Of a DNA stretch of 64,000 nt, positions 8,334 through 17,524 are shown one piece after another. The notes beneath the pieces are model-generated. The model was given only the letters and a program-made list of their open reading frames with translations. It was not told where the DNA came from and made no database searches. This stretch comes from Acinetobacter sp. C26M (GTDB lineage Bacteria; Pseudomonadota; Gammaproteobacteria; Pseudomonadales; Moraxellaceae). The position numbers and the translations under genes were made by a program. The stretch covers positions 2,666,001-2,730,000 of the forward strand of contig NZ_CP098478.1 in NCBI RefSeq assembly GCF_023702675.1, written 5' to 3'. Numbering within the stretch: the stretch's first letter is position 1; every line of letters begins with the position of its first letter.

Positions 8334-10973
8334 ATGAATAGCGCTGAAATCATGGCTGACCTTTCATCTCATACGCCGATGATGCAGCAGTATCTCAAAG
8401 TCAAAACGGATTATCAGCATGCATTGCTGTTCTACCGTATGGGTGACTTTTACGAGCTATTCTTTGAAGATGCACACTTAGCAGCCAAACTTTTAGGGAT
8501 TACCCTGACCCATCGTGGTAAAGCCAGCGGTCAACCTATTCCTATGGCTGGCGTTCCTTATCATGCAGCTGAAGGTTATCTCGCGCGTTTAGTCAAAGCT
8601 GGGCGTACTGTCGCGATCTGCGAACAAGTCGGTGAAGTTACAGGCAAAGGTCCTGTAGAACGTAAAGTTGTGCGTATTTTAACACCGGGAACCTTAACCG
8701 ATGATGCGTTGCTCGGTAGTTACCAATCCTCAAATCTGGTTGCACTGTGTATTCAACAAAATCAGATTGGTTTTGCTTTGCTCGACTTGAGTGCAGGTAT
8801 TTTTAAAGTTCAGCAACAAGACTATAAACCTGAACAGCTCCCAATCGAACTGGCTCGTTTAATGCCAAGCGAAATTTTGATCGATGAAGATCTAGTGGAT
8901 CAAAATATTATTGAACAGATTAAGAAAAATCTGGACTGCCCTATTACCAAACGTCCAAACGTTGATTTTAATTTAAATAATGCACAAAAAACCTTATGTG
9001 ATCAGTTTAGTGTTTCAACTTTATCTGGGTTTGGGCTAGATCCAATTCCCCTCGCGAAAGCAGCGGCAGCAGCGTTAATTCACTATGCAAAAGAAACCCA
9101 AAAAACAGCCTTGCCGCATATTCGTTCAATTCAAATTGAGCAAAGTACAGACTTCATTGCACTTGATCCAATCACACGTCGCAATTTAGAAATTATCGAA
9201 CCGTTGTTTGATCATGGTACTTCGCTGTTCCAATTGATTAATGATTGCCAAACAGCGATGGGCGGACGCTTACTGAGCCGCACGTTAATGCAGCCTATTC
9301 GTGACACTGCTGTTTTAGATGCACGTCTTGATGCAACCGAGCAATTGTTAAAAGGCTACCATGAATCACCGCTTCGCTTAGTTTTAAAAGAAATTGGCGA
9401 TATTGAACGTGTACTGAGTCGTGTTGCGCTCGGCAGCGCTCGTCCACGAGATTTGGTGCAACTACGTCAAGCTTGTGCACAGATCCCTTTCCTACGCCAC
9501 GCCTTAGATCCTGTTTTAAAAACCCAAAAATCTAAGCTATTAATTCAATTAGATGAAGAACTTGGCGACTTTAAGAGTCTGCATCAACATCTGATGGCTG
9601 CAATTGTTGAAAGTCCGCCGGTATTGTTACGTGATGGCAATGTAATTGCAGAAGGTTATGATGATGAACTGGATGAGTTACGTAAAATTCGTGATCATGC
9701 TGGACAATTCTTGATTGACTTGGAAATTAAAGAGCGCGAACGTACGGGGATCAATACCCTGAAAATCGGCTATAACCGTGTTAGTGGTTATTATATTGAA
9801 CTGACCCGTGCGCAGGCAGAACAAGCTCCAGCTGACTATATTCGTCGTCAGACTCTCAAAAATGCAGAGCGTTATATCACACCTGAACTCAAAGGTTTTG
9901 AAGATAAGGTCCTTTCTAGCGAGTCTCGTGCCCTCTCCCGTGAAAAGCTTTTGTTTGAATCATTATTAGATGAATTACGTCAAAACATTGCGCATTTACA
10001 AATGATGAGTGCTGCGATTGCCTATATTGATGTGCTTGCAAACTTTGCACATCAAGCTCGACTCAACAATTGGGCAAGACCCGAATATACCCCTGAAACC
10101 AGTATCAAAATTCAGGCTGGCCGCCATCCTGTGGTTGAAGCTTTAAATAAGGCACCTTTCACACCGAATGATACTTTCCTAGATGCACAGCATCGTATGG
10201 CAATTATTACAGGGCCAAACATGGGGGGTAAATCGACCTTTATGCGTCAGACTGCATTGATCAGTTTGCTCGCCTATTGCGGTAGTTTTGTACCTGCCAA
10301 GGCGGCAAAACTGGGATCAATTGACCGTATCTTTACTCGCATTGGTTCTGCAGATGATTTATCGACAGGCAAATCAACCTTTATGGTAGAGATGACTGAA
10401 ACCTCACAAATTTTGCATCATGCAACCAGTCAATCTTTAGTGCTGATGGATGAAGTGGGTCGTGGCACCAGTACCTATGATGGTCTTTCTTTAGCTTGGG
10501 CCTGTGTGGTTGATTTAACCAAACGGGTGAAATGCCTCTGCCTATTTGCAACACATTACTTTGAGTTAACCGAATTGGGCGGTGAAGCTGGTATTGATAA
10601 CTATCATGTTACCGCCCAAGAACTGAACGGCAATTTAATTTTGCTGCATAAAGTTCAACATGGCCCTGCCAGCCAAAGTCATGGTTTACAAGTTGCCAAG
10701 TTAGCAGGTATTCCAGCTAACGTGATTAAAGAGGCGCAAAAACGCTTAAAGATTCTGGAAAAGCAGCAACATCAACACTTACAGAGTAGTGTGCAGAATG
10801 ATCTATTTAGTTCAGTTGAGCACGAGATCGAAACTCAAGTCGTTGAGAAAGTGATTGAGGTTGAAAAACCATCACCTGCTTTGGAGTTATTACACCAAAT
10901 TGATGTTGATGATTTAACGCCACGTCAGGCATTAGAGCAACTCTATTCTCTAAAAGCCGCACTGAAATCTTAA
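8334..10973 (+). CDS. mutS: DNA mismatch repair ATPase MutS
   Basis: The 879-residue, full-length MutS has the mismatch-contacting F-x-E loop in RMGDFYELF (about residues 36-44). The Walker A motif is GPNMGGKST (about 626-634), and Walker B lies in [14 protein letters not shown] (about 704-717). Near residue 822, QNDLFS is a likely beta-clamp binding motif, followed by a C-terminal tetramerisation helix ending in [10 protein letters not shown]. It recognises mispaired bases and recruits MutL. AAGGA lies 9 bases before the start. It appears monocistronic, with a hairpin terminator 8 bases after the stop. Confidence 0.98.
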   Translation: MNSAEIMADLSSHTPMMQQYLKVKTDYQHALLFYRMGDFYELFFEDAHLAAKLLGITLTHRGKASGQPIPMAGVPYHAAEGYLARLVKAGRTVAICEQVGEVTGKGPVERKVVRILTPGTLTDDALLGSYQSSNLVALCIQQNQIGFALLDLSAGIFKVQQQDYKPEQLPIELARLMPSEILIDEDLVDQNIIEQIKKNLDCPITKRPNVDFNLNNAQKTLCDQFSVSTLSGFGLDPIPLAKAAAAALIHYAKETQKTALPHIRSIQIEQSTDFIALDPITRRNLEIIEPLFDHGTSLFQLINDCQTAMGGRLLSRTLMQPIRDTAVLDARLDATEQLLKGYHESPLRLVLKEIGDIERVLSRVALGSARPRDLVQLRQACAQIPFLRHALDPVLKTQKSKLLIQLDEELGDFKSLHQHLMAAIVESPPVLLRDGNVIAEGYDDELDELRKIRDHAGQFLIDLEIKERERTGINTLKIGYNRVSGYYIELTRAQAEQAPADYIRRQTLKNAERYITPELKGFEDKVLSSESRALSREKLLFESLLDELRQNIAHLQMMSAAIAYIDVLANFAHQARLNNWARPEYTPETSIKIQAGRHPVVEALNKAPFTPNDTFLDAQHRMAIITGPNMGGKSTFMRQTALISLLAYCGSFVPAKAAKLGSIDRIFTRIGSADDLSTGKSTFMVEMTETSQILHHATSQSLVLMDEVGRGTSTYDGLSLAWACVVDLTKRVKCLCLFATHYFELTELGGEAGIDNYHVTAQELNGNLILLHKVQHGPASQSHGLQVAKLAGIPANVIKEAQKRLKILEKQQHQHLQSSVQNDLFSSVEHEIETQVVEKVIEVEKPSPALELLHQIDVDDLTPRQALEQLYSLKAALKS

Positions 10974-10980
10974 ATACACT

Positions 10981-11017
10981 TTTTGGAACAAGTTGCTCAT
11001 TTCAGCTTGTTCCAAAA
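10981..11017 (+). terminator. mutS terminator hairpin
   Basis: A perfect 12-bp inverted repeat (TTTTGGAACAAG and its complement) surrounds a 13-base loop just after mutS. The trailing sequence is only moderately T-rich. Confidence 0.6.
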
Positions 11018-11107
11018 CTATTTTCCTGTCTATTTTTGACTTAAATTAATCAAGTTAAAAAGACTAAATAGCTTCCTACTCAGTATCTAACTTAAGGGAA
11101 AAACACA

Positions 11108-11644
11108 ATTAATATTCGGTTTAAGGTATTAGAACACTCAGAAATTGATCTGATCTGGCAACAGATTAGTCGACGTGAACTGATCACTCAAATGTATGTA
11201 CAACAAAGCTCAGGTTTACAATTAATTGATTGTTTTTATGATGAGCAAAACTGGGATACCTATCATCTGGAAAATGACCCACCTTTGCTCAAAAAGTTGC
11301 ATCAACAAGGAGCATTATGCGTAGGTGGATTTGATTCAGACAATCAACTCATTGCTGTACAGGTCGTTTCCAATCAGCATATTGCGGACTATCCTGAAGC
11401 CAAATTACTGCAATATTTTTATGTAGATGCCGATCATCAAGGTTTAGGTATCGGTACTCAGTTGATGCAGTCTGCTATCACATCAGCAAAGCAACTCAAT
11501 GCGAAACAACTCTATATTTCTGCCACGCCAAGTAAACGCACTGTAGACTTTTACTTTAAGCAAGGGGCTCAGCTTTTAATACAACCTGATCTAGAATTAT
11601 TCGAAAAAGAGCCTGAAGATATCCATCTACTCTATACACTTTAG
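11108..11644 (+). CDS. GNAT family N-acetyltransferase, apparent ATT start
   Basis: This is a GNAT-fold acetyltransferase. The acetyl-CoA loop is in FYVDADHQGLGIGTQLMQSA (Q/R-x-x-G-x-G/A type, about residues 93-112), followed by the beta5/alpha4 region YISATPSKRTVDFYFKQGAQLL. The first in-frame ATG (11192) lies 28 codons into a clearly coding stretch that reads I-N-I-R-F-K-V-L-E-H-S-E-I-D-L-I-W, a typical N-terminus for this family. A ribosome binding site AAGGGA (11094-11099) is 8 bases ahead of an ATT at 11108. A stop at 11093-11095 closes the frame upstream. No ATG, GTG or TTG exists between them. The start is therefore either a rare ATT codon or a mutated ATG; the short form from 11192 would lack beta1. 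The substrate is unknown. Confidence 0.75.
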   Translation: MNIRFKVLEHSEIDLIWQQISRRELITQMYVQQSSGLQLIDCFYDEQNWDTYHLENDPPLLKKLHQQGALCVGGFDSDNQLIAVQVVSNQHIADYPEAKLLQYFYVDADHQGLGIGTQLMQSAITSAKQLNAKQLYISATPSKRTVDFYFKQGAQLLIQPDLELFEKEPEDIHLLYTL

Positions 11645-11972
11645 TGTCTCTTGCATCAGGGTACCTGAGATTAACACCAATTGAATGCTAAAAGTTATGA
11701 ATGAAACCATTTTCAGTGCCTTAATTGCATGTTTTAACTGAAAATAAAAATGAGATTCTGTCTCAATGATTGACCTAATCAAGCAGATAATCACATTTTT
11801 TTTAGCAAAAAACAGATACACCCTCTGAACATCTTATTTATTATCAATACATTAACTTATTTTTCATATGTATAAATAAACAATATCAATAAAAGCAATT
11901 GTTTGTTTACCCCTTTTTTGCCTACAATACCCCATTCCAAACAAAAAACCGTATTTTTAGGTAGCTGTCGCC
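11645..11972. other. Intergenic region upstream of fdxA
   Basis: The region is AT-rich with no supported gene. An open frame on the minus strand at 11627-11821 lacks a usable ribosome binding site. The fdxA promoter must lie here; I could not place -35/-10 boxes with confidence. Confidence 0.4.
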
Positions 11973-12302
11973 ATGACCTTTGTTGTCACTGAAAATTGTA
12001 TTAAATGTAAATATCAAGATTGTGTTGAAGTTTGCCCAGTAGACTGTTTCTATGAAGGTCCAAACTTCCTTGTTATCAATCCAGATGAATGTATCGACTG
12101 TGCTCTATGTGAACCAGAATGCCCAGCAAATGCAATTTTCTCTGAAGATGAGTTACCAGAAGGTCAAGAAGTCTTTATCGAGCTCAACGCTGAATTATCA
12201 GAAAAATGGGCAGGAAATAACATCACGCAGATTGGTGAACAACCAGCCGACCGTGAAGAGTGGAATGGTAAGCCAGACAAGCTACAATATTTAGAAAAAT
12301 AA
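11973..12302 (+). CDS. fdxA: 7Fe-8S ferredoxin FdxA
   Basis: The 109-residue ferredoxin carries the FdxA pattern. A first cluster region, [17 protein letters not shown] (about residues 9-25), supplies ligands for a [3Fe-4S] and part of the [4Fe-4S] centre. A second region, [12 protein letters not shown] (about 40-51), completes the [4Fe-4S] ligation. The extended C-terminal tail to residue 109 is typical of Azotobacter ferredoxin I-like proteins. It is a cytoplasmic low-potential electron carrier; the partner is unknown. An intrinsic terminator follows within 4 bases of the stop. Confidence 0.95.
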   Translation: MTFVVTENCIKCKYQDCVEVCPVDCFYEGPNFLVINPDECIDCALCEPECPANAIFSEDELPEGQEVFIELNAELSEKWAGNNITQIGEQPADREEWNGKPDKLQYLEK

Positions 12303-12305
12303 TTG

Positions 12306-12332
12306 AAAAGACCAGTTTTACTGGTCTTTTTT
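12306..12332 (+). terminator. fdxA intrinsic terminator
   Basis: An 11-bp stem (AAAAGACCAGT with its complement) with a 3-base loop ends in a T run. Confidence 0.9.
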
Positions 12333-12426
12333 ATACCTGAACCACACATTTCTTTGCAATTACATCATTATTCATGCGCTATTTTGCATTAAAATAGTAC
12401 GCCTACAGATTTTGAACTGCCTTTTT

Positions 12427-13140
12427 ATGATGCGAAATAAATTACAGGGTCTATTATCATTATTTATCATCCCTGTGATGATGGTGGGCTGTAGTAGCTC
12501 AACGACAAAAGTAAATCAAAACCAAGGTAAAAGAATTTACATTCCGCAAGAACAAGTTACTTTTACACGTCCGATTCCAAATAAAGTTGAACCTTCTTCA
12601 TATCGCCAATGGCTAAATCAAGGTGAAAACTATGCTCGTGTGCGGGAATATGAACAATTTCTAACCCGCAACAATGTCGCACACATCATTCCAAGTTTTG
12701 AATTATTACGTACCGCACGTGACTGGCAAAAATGTGGTCGCTCTGAATATATGGTACCAAACCGTGAGTTATGGGGTAACTCCCTCTCAACACTCCGCGT
12801 ATTTAAATATTTAATTGCAGCCAAAATCTTGACCGATTTTGAAGTGACTTCTGTCTATCGTGACTTACCGCTTAACCAATGTGCTGGTGGTGCTGGTTCA
12901 TCAAAACATTTATTCAATTCGGCCATCGACTTCCGTATTGGGCCTGAATACCCGCAACCACAAGACTACGCCTATATTGAACAGACCAAGTTTAAGCTAT
13001 GTCAGTTTTGGGCACAGCACGGTCAAAGTCTAGATTTAGGTATTGGTTTATATAGCTCTGGTCAGATCCATATTGATACCCAAGGCTATCGTACTTGGGG
13101 ACCCGATCTTACCCGCAATAGTTCAATGTGTAATTTCTAA
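12427..13140 (+). CDS. Peptidase M15-like lipoprotein (D,D-carboxypeptidase-like)
   Basis: The 237-residue protein begins with a lipoprotein signal (hydrophobic stretch then V-G-C-S, about residues 17-20). The C-terminal half carries a peptidase M15-like zinc site: S-K-H-L-F-N-S-A-I-D-F (His and Asp of H-x6-D, about 164-174) and G-Q-I-H-I-D near residue 217. It is likely anchored in the outer membrane facing the periplasm and acts on peptidoglycan peptides, though activity is not shown. An ATG at 12412 gives five more residues. The ATG pair at 12427/12430 gives a better signal peptide. It is monocistronic between two terminators. Confidence 0.8.
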   Translation: MMRNKLQGLLSLFIIPVMMVGCSSSTTKVNQNQGKRIYIPQEQVTFTRPIPNKVEPSSYRQWLNQGENYARVREYEQFLTRNNVAHIIPSFELLRTARDWQKCGRSEYMVPNRELWGNSLSTLRVFKYLIAAKILTDFEVTSVYRDLPLNQCAGGAGSSKHLFNSAIDFRIGPEYPQPQDYAYIEQTKFKLCQFWAQHGQSLDLGIGLYSSGQIHIDTQGYRTWGPDLTRNSSMCNF

Positions 13141-13155
13141 GCGAAATATCGCAAT

Positions 13156-13183
13156 AAAAAGAGATCAAAATGATCTCTTTTTT
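13156..13183 (+). terminator. Terminator after the M15-like lipoprotein gene
   Basis: A 12-bp stem with AAAAAGAGATCA on the left and a T-rich right arm lies 15 bases after the stop. Confidence 0.9.
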
Positions 13184-13277
13184 GTTTCAATCATCCAGAT
13201 TCATTCAGCAATAAAATTGCACTCTGAGCATAAATGTTTAAAATGCAGAGCTAACAAATTGGTAGGTAAACTTGATT

Positions 13278-13946
13278 ATGCAACAGATGTGGACCGAGAT
13301 TGATGACTATATCAATTCACATTTAATTCCCACAGACCCAAGACTTCAACATGCATTAGATAATACTGATACTCAGGGCTTCTCTAATCATTTGGCTGTT
13401 GCGCCTAATCAAGGCATGTTTTTGCAAATGCTGATTCAGATGAATCAATGCAAACGTGTATTAGAACTCGGTACATTCGGTGCATATAGCACCATTTGGC
13501 TTGCCAAGGCCCTACCTGAAGATGGTTATCTACTGACGGTTGAAGGACGTGATACGCACGTCATCATTGCGCAGGAAAATATTGATTATGCCAATATGCC
13601 GACCAACATCGAACTCAAAAAAGGTCGTGGTGCAGATATCATGAATCAGCTGATTGCTGAAGGCAGTGAAGCATTTGATTTGATATTTATTGATGCCGAC
13701 AAGCAGAGCTACCGAGAATATTTTGAACTCAGTCTAAAACTGTCTCATCCAGGCACAATCATTGTATTAGACAATGTGATCCGTGCAGGTGCGATCATTG
13801 ATGAAAATAACAAGAAACCAAGTATTGAAGGAATCCGTGAAGCATTCACCGCTTTGAAAGATCATCCTCAGTTGCTTTCTTGCACGGCTTTGCAAACGGT
13901 TGGTTCAAAAGGCCATGATGGTTTTGCCATTGCAATCGTAAAATAG
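13278..13946 (+). CDS. Class I SAM-dependent O-methyltransferase
   Basis: The 222-residue protein belongs to the cation-dependent catechol/caffeoyl-CoA-type O-methyltransferase family. It has the SAM-binding motif VLELGTFGAYSTIWLA (about residues 60-75), a second acidic site LLTVEGRD, and the metal-binding stretch DLIFIDADKQSYREYF (about 133-148) followed by IIVLDNVIRAGAI. The substrate is unknown, probably a small hydroxylated aromatic. The frame is also open from a TTG two codons upstream; the ATG at 13278 with GGTAGG upstream is preferred. It has no obvious operon partner. Confidence 0.88.
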   Translation: MQQMWTEIDDYINSHLIPTDPRLQHALDNTDTQGFSNHLAVAPNQGMFLQMLIQMNQCKRVLELGTFGAYSTIWLAKALPEDGYLLTVEGRDTHVIIAQENIDYANMPTNIELKKGRGADIMNQLIAEGSEAFDLIFIDADKQSYREYFELSLKLSHPGTIIVLDNVIRAGAIIDENNKKPSIEGIREAFTALKDHPQLLSCTALQTVGSKGHDGFAIAIVK

Positions 13947-14013
13947 AGATTAAAAAACAACCTATTTAATTTAGTTGTGTAATATCAACAAATTATATTT
14001 ATCTCCAGTGCTT

Positions 14014-14056
14014 TTCCATACAGTTATCCACAGGAATTGCGGATAACTATATGGAA
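14014..14056. repeat. 15-bp interrupted palindrome containing a consensus DnaA box
   Basis: The arms TTCCATA-C-AGTTATCC and GGATAACT-A-TATGGAA pair over 15 positions with one mismatch around an 11-base loop. The left arm and loop include TTATCCACA (14024-14032), a perfect DnaA-box consensus. The element lies between convergent genes and has no T-tract on either side, so it does not look like a standard terminator. Confidence 0.5.
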
Positions 14057-14065
14057 TAAAATGAA

Positions 14066-14908
14066 TCACTTAGCAACTAATAGTGGAACATTGGCATTAC
14101 GGAAGATCGTCGTCGTGATACTACCTAAGAAGAATTGGTGAATTTTACTGTGGCTAAATGCACCTAATACAATCAATTGAATATCATGTTCTCGTTGATA
14201 TTCAAGAATATTTTGTGCTACATCACCATAACGATAAACTGAGACCACATCCAAACCAGCATCAGTCAGATACTTTTCAGGTTCAGTCAACATTTCTGGG
14301 TGATCACCCACATAGAGCAAATGGCATTGCAATGTTTTCAACAAGTCACTTTGAGCAATGCGTTGCAACATCTTTTGGCAGGTCGGTGAATATTCATAAG
14401 CAAAGATAAAGCGTTTCGGTGGCTGGAAATGCTCCCCAACGGTAATCACCGTACAATTTGCACCACGGATAAAGTTTTCAACATTACTTCCAATCGGCTT
14501 GTTCTTCTCAGCAGCGCGCTCACCCACTCGACCGATAATCACCACATCATTTTCGTTGAGAAGATTAAAGCTTTGTTCTAGGAAGTCGCCTTTTTCCTGA
14601 ATTTTGGTACTGCTTAGACCGTATTGTTTTTCGATCAACTCAGAAATGTGTTTGAGTAAATTATTACTATAATCGAGCGCTAACTCACTTTGTTTCTGTT
14701 CCAATTCTGCAAGTTCTTTGAGCAGCATGGCATTACTTTCAAAGCCAATCACGCCACTGATTTCACCTAAATGATAACTAGCTGGGTAATAGTCCAAGAT
14801 TTGCAACAGTACCAACTCTCTTTGCGTTTGTTTCGCAACCCATACTGCTGCTTCCGCAACAGCGTCAATGCAGGGTGAAGAATCAATACATGCAATTACA
14901 CGGTTCAT
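14066..14908 (-). CDS. Tandem universal stress protein (UspA family)
   Basis: The 280-residue protein consists of two Usp domains. The first (about 1-155) begins MNRVIACIDSS and has VVIIGRVGERAAEKNKPIGSNVENFIRGANCTVITV, a G-rich nucleotide-binding tail. The second (about 165-280) ends with LIVLGAFSHSKIHQFFLGSITTTIFRNANVPLLV, with the G-x2-G-x9-G-S/T pattern partly altered. Such tandem Usp proteins bind ATP or act as stress chaperones; the role here is not determined. GAGAGGCG precedes the start. It stands alone on the minus strand. Confidence 0.9.
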   Translation of the reverse strand: MNRVIACIDSSPCIDAVAEAAVWVAKQTQRELVLLQILDYYPASYHLGEISGVIGFESNAMLLKELAELEQKQSELALDYSNNLLKHISELIEKQYGLSSTKIQEKGDFLEQSFNLLNENDVVIIGRVGERAAEKNKPIGSNVENFIRGANCTVITVGEHFQPPKRFIFAYEYSPTCQKMLQRIAQSDLLKTLQCHLLYVGDHPEMLTEPEKYLTDAGLDVVSVYRYGDVAQNILEYQREHDIQLIVLGAFSHSKIHQFFLGSITTTIFRNANVPLLVAK

Positions 14909-15014
14909 TTTCGCCTCTCTCTAGGTATGTACCTTAGGTCTTCTACTTATTTTTAACTTAGCATAGATAAAAGCATGGTGGGTTAAATTTATGTATCGAA
15001 TCTCATACGCTTTT

Positions 15015-15632
15015 TTAATCGCTTCGATAACGAATTAATTTTGCGGGGTTCCCAGCAACCACTGCATAATCCTCAACATTTTTGGTCACCATACTGTTCA
15101 TTCCAACTACAGCATGATCGCCAATTTTGATTCCATCTTTAATTCCGACATGCGCTCCTAGCCAAACATCACGCCCAATCTCAATGCCTTTAGAAGTAAC
15201 AGGTTGTTGATAGATCGCACGATCCATTTCCATGCCATGATCAAACGCATATAGATGACTATAAGCCGCAATTCGAACTTGATCATGTAACTTGATCCCG
15301 CTACGTCCCCCATCCAAAATGCAATGATGGTTAATTGCAACTTCATTGCCAATTTCTAAAGGACCATGCAAAGTACAATCAGCAGCAATAAAGGTATTAT
15401 CTCCAATACTGATCTTGCGACCACGTTCAGCAAAGATATGAGCCAAGGGTGAAATAAAGCAGTTTTGACCAATTTCTACCGTTTCCATTTCCATCAGATA
15501 GGCTTGGTACTCGGCTTGCCATGCTTCAGCCCATTCGCGATGTTTGGGTTTTAAAGTCCAATATAACCACGGCATATAATTCAAACGCTGTTTATGCTGC
15601 TCTCGGTATTTTAATAAAGGATCATGCGTCAT
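15015..15632 (-). CDS. Hexapeptide-repeat acyltransferase
   Basis: The 205-residue left-handed beta-helix acyltransferase has hexapeptide repeats from about residue 55 (ISPLAHIFAERGRKISIGDNTFIAADCTLHGPLEIG) to residue 195 (VGMNSMVTKNVEDYAVVAGNPAKLI). The last stretch is the usual coenzyme A-binding end of WcaF/LacA-like acetyltransferases. The acceptor sugar or small molecule is unknown. The start lies inside the end of the preceding yigZ-like gene (11-base overlap), so the two are translationally coupled. Confidence 0.85.
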   Translation of the reverse strand: MTHDPLLKYREQHKQRLNYMPWLYWTLKPKHREWAEAWQAEYQAYLMEMETVEIGQNCFISPLAHIFAERGRKISIGDNTFIAADCTLHGPLEIGNEVAINHHCILDGGRSGIKLHDQVRIAAYSHLYAFDHGMEMDRAIYQQPVTSKGIEIGRDVWLGAHVGIKDGIKIGDHAVVGMNSMVTKNVEDYAVVAGNPAKLIRYRSD

Positions 15633-16224
15633 GTTCTTGTGCCTCTATGACTTTAAGCAATTCCCGTCCTCGACTCACATCCTGTAATTTCAACCTTAAC
15701 GGTTCAATTTGATGCACTTGTAGTCGTGCTTCAATGATGACACCTGTTTCAGTATATTGTTCCTGATACTCGATCTGCTGCTGCATCAGCTCATATTGCA
15801 TAATCGCCCATTCATTGAATAAACATGCAAAACGAATTTCCTTCTTTTCAATCAATTCAACTTTTTCAGCCAAGAGCAAACATTGTCCTGCGCAACCACC
15901 GTAGGCACGCACCAAACCACCTGTACCCAGTTTAATTCCACCATACCAACGATTCACCAATACAATCACATTGGTTAGATCATTACCTTCAATGGTGGCA
16001 AGTATTGGCCGCCCTGCTGTTCCTGAAGGCTCACCATCATCATTAAAACGAACGTGATGGCCTATCTTCCATGCCCAACATTGATGCGTCGTAGATAAGT
16101 CTTTATTGTCTTCTAAAAAAGTTTTCACTTGTTGTTCATTTTCAACAACTGCTGCAATCGCTTGGAAACGACTTTTTTTAATGTCTTCTTCAAAAGTTAC
16201 CGAGCTGGCAAGGGTAAATGGCAT
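15622..16224 (-). CDS. YigZ/IMPACT family protein
   Basis: The 200-residue UPF0029/IMPACT-type protein has an N-terminal domain with the motif KKSRFQAIAAVV, DDGEPSGTAGRPIL (about residues 76-89) and VLVNRWYGGIKLGTGGLVRAYGGCAGQCL (about 107-135), all family hallmarks. YigZ relatives bind nucleic acid or ribosomes; the exact function is open. The C-terminal DUF1949-like domain is shorter than in some relatives. It shares an overlapping junction with the acyltransferase gene downstream. Confidence 0.9.
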   Translation of the reverse strand: MPFTLASSVTFEEDIKKSRFQAIAAVVENEQQVKTFLEDNKDLSTTHQCWAWKIGHHVRFNDDGEPSGTAGRPILATIEGNDLTNVIVLVNRWYGGIKLGTGGLVRAYGGCAGQCLLLAEKVELIEKKEIRFACLFNEWAIMQYELMQQQIEYQEQYTETGVIIEARLQVHQIEPLRLKLQDVSRGRELLKVIEAQEHDA

Positions 16225-16274
16225 AAAGCATAAATAAAAATTTAAAACGCGATTATAGCTTTTTACAGCACAAA

Positions 16275-16305
16275 TAAAAAACCTCGCTTGATGCGAGGTT
16301 TTTTA
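16275..16305 (-). terminator. Terminator of the type I secretion operon
   Basis: A 12-bp stem AAAAAACCTCGC with its complement and a 5-base loop lies 12 bases after the adaptor gene stop in the leftward direction. A T run follows. Confidence 0.85.
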
Positions 16306-16316
16306 TTAACAGAAAA

Positions 16317-17507
16317 TTAGCGTTCGCGTAAAGCTTCTTTGGCTTTATTAAACGGTTTCAGCAAGTAGTCCATAATGGTCTTTTGTCCAGTACGAATATC
16401 AACGGTTGCTACCATACCCGGTGTAATGCTAAATGCCTTACCGGCCTTATTATATAAACGATCAGAATCGGTACGAATATATACACGGTAATAGAACTGA
16501 TCTTGCTTCACCTCATCACGAATAGTATCGGGTGAAATCACCGTCACTTTACCATCCAAACCACCATAGATTGAGTAATCATAAGCCGTGATTTTGACTA
16601 AAGCTTCTTGTCCAGGGCGAATGAAAGCGATATCACGCGGTGAAATACGTGCTTCAATCAGCAATTTATCCTCTAAAGGAACAATAGTCATCAACTTACC
16701 ATTTTGGGGAATAACGCCCCCTAAAGTTGTGACATCAATTTCTTTCACCACCCCGCGTACAGGTGCTTTAAATACGGCACGTTCTAAACTGTCATTTCGA
16801 CCATTCACCACTTGTTGCTGTGTCTGAATATCGGTATTCGCCTTAGACAATTCTTCACGTGCTTTCACATAATATTGATTTCGCGTGTCATTGATTTTAT
16901 TGTTTAAATCATTGGCCTCACGTTTTAAACGCAGTACTTCAACTTCACTAGCCGCACCTTTTGCGACCAAAGGCTCTGTCATTGCCAATTCTTGCCGTAC
17001 CAGTTTTGCTGCTTGCTCATATCCTTGGATTGACTGTTCCAGATTTTCACGGCGTGACAAATATAGAGCTGTTTCTTCTTGTACAAGTTTAGGACTCTTT
17101 TGCACTTCTTCAGGGAAGCTTAATGGAGAACCTGTCACTTCAGCACGTAAACGTGCGGCAGTCGCCTGTGCTGAAATCAATAATGACTTCGACTCCCCGA
17201 CATTTGATGCAAGACGTGTTGGATCAAGTTGTGCAAGGATTTGCCCTTTTTCAACGACATCCCCTTCATTCACATCCAGTTTTGTCAAAATTCCACCTTC
17301 AAGCGATTGAATAATTTGCTCTTTCGAAGATGGAATGACTTTCCCCGTACCCGTTGAAACTTCTTCTAAATTAAATAGCCATGCCCAGATTAAGAGTGAA
17401 AGTAAACCAATCCCAATCATCCAAACAACGAGTGTCGAACGAGGTAACTTTGGCTCCTTATAAGTTACATTCATAGGACGACTGCTGCTTTGTTGTTGTT
17501 CACTCAT
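16317..17507 (-). CDS. HlyD-family periplasmic adaptor of a type I secretion system (LapC-like)
   Basis: The 396-residue membrane fusion protein has one N-terminal membrane segment (about 25-45, LVVWMIGIGLLSLLIWAWLF) and a lipoyl half-motif GKVIPSSKEQIIQSLEGGIL. A long alpha-helical hairpin follows (about 110-245), then a beta-barrel region with APVRGVVKEIDVTTLGGVI and the family end GMVATVDIRTGQKTIMDYLLKPF. The last block is the HlyD signature. It should link the inner-membrane ABC transporter to the outer-membrane channel. It is the third gene of a leftward operon, 17 bases after the ABC gene. GAGGAAA precedes the start. Confidence 0.93.
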   Translation of the reverse strand: MSEQQQSSSRPMNVTYKEPKLPRSTLVVWMIGIGLLSLLIWAWLFNLEEVSTGTGKVIPSSKEQIIQSLEGGILTKLDVNEGDVVEKGQILAQLDPTRLASNVGESKSLLISAQATAARLRAEVTGSPLSFPEEVQKSPKLVQEETALYLSRRENLEQSIQGYEQAAKLVRQELAMTEPLVAKGAASEVEVLRLKREANDLNNKINDTRNQYYVKAREELSKANTDIQTQQQVVNGRNDSLERAVFKAPVRGVVKEIDVTTLGGVIPQNGKLMTIVPLEDKLLIEARISPRDIAFIRPGQEALVKITAYDYSIYGGLDGKVTVISPDTIRDEVKQDQFYYRVYIRTDSDRLYNKAGKAFSITPGMVATVDIRTGQKTIMDYLLKPFNKAKEALRER

Positions 17508-17524
17508 AAATTTTCCTCAAAGTA

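Noticed and set aside
11627..11821. 64-codon minus-strand frame after the GNAT gene
   Set aside because: Starts with GTG directly on a purine run without spacing, overlaps the GNAT end, and has no family resemblance.
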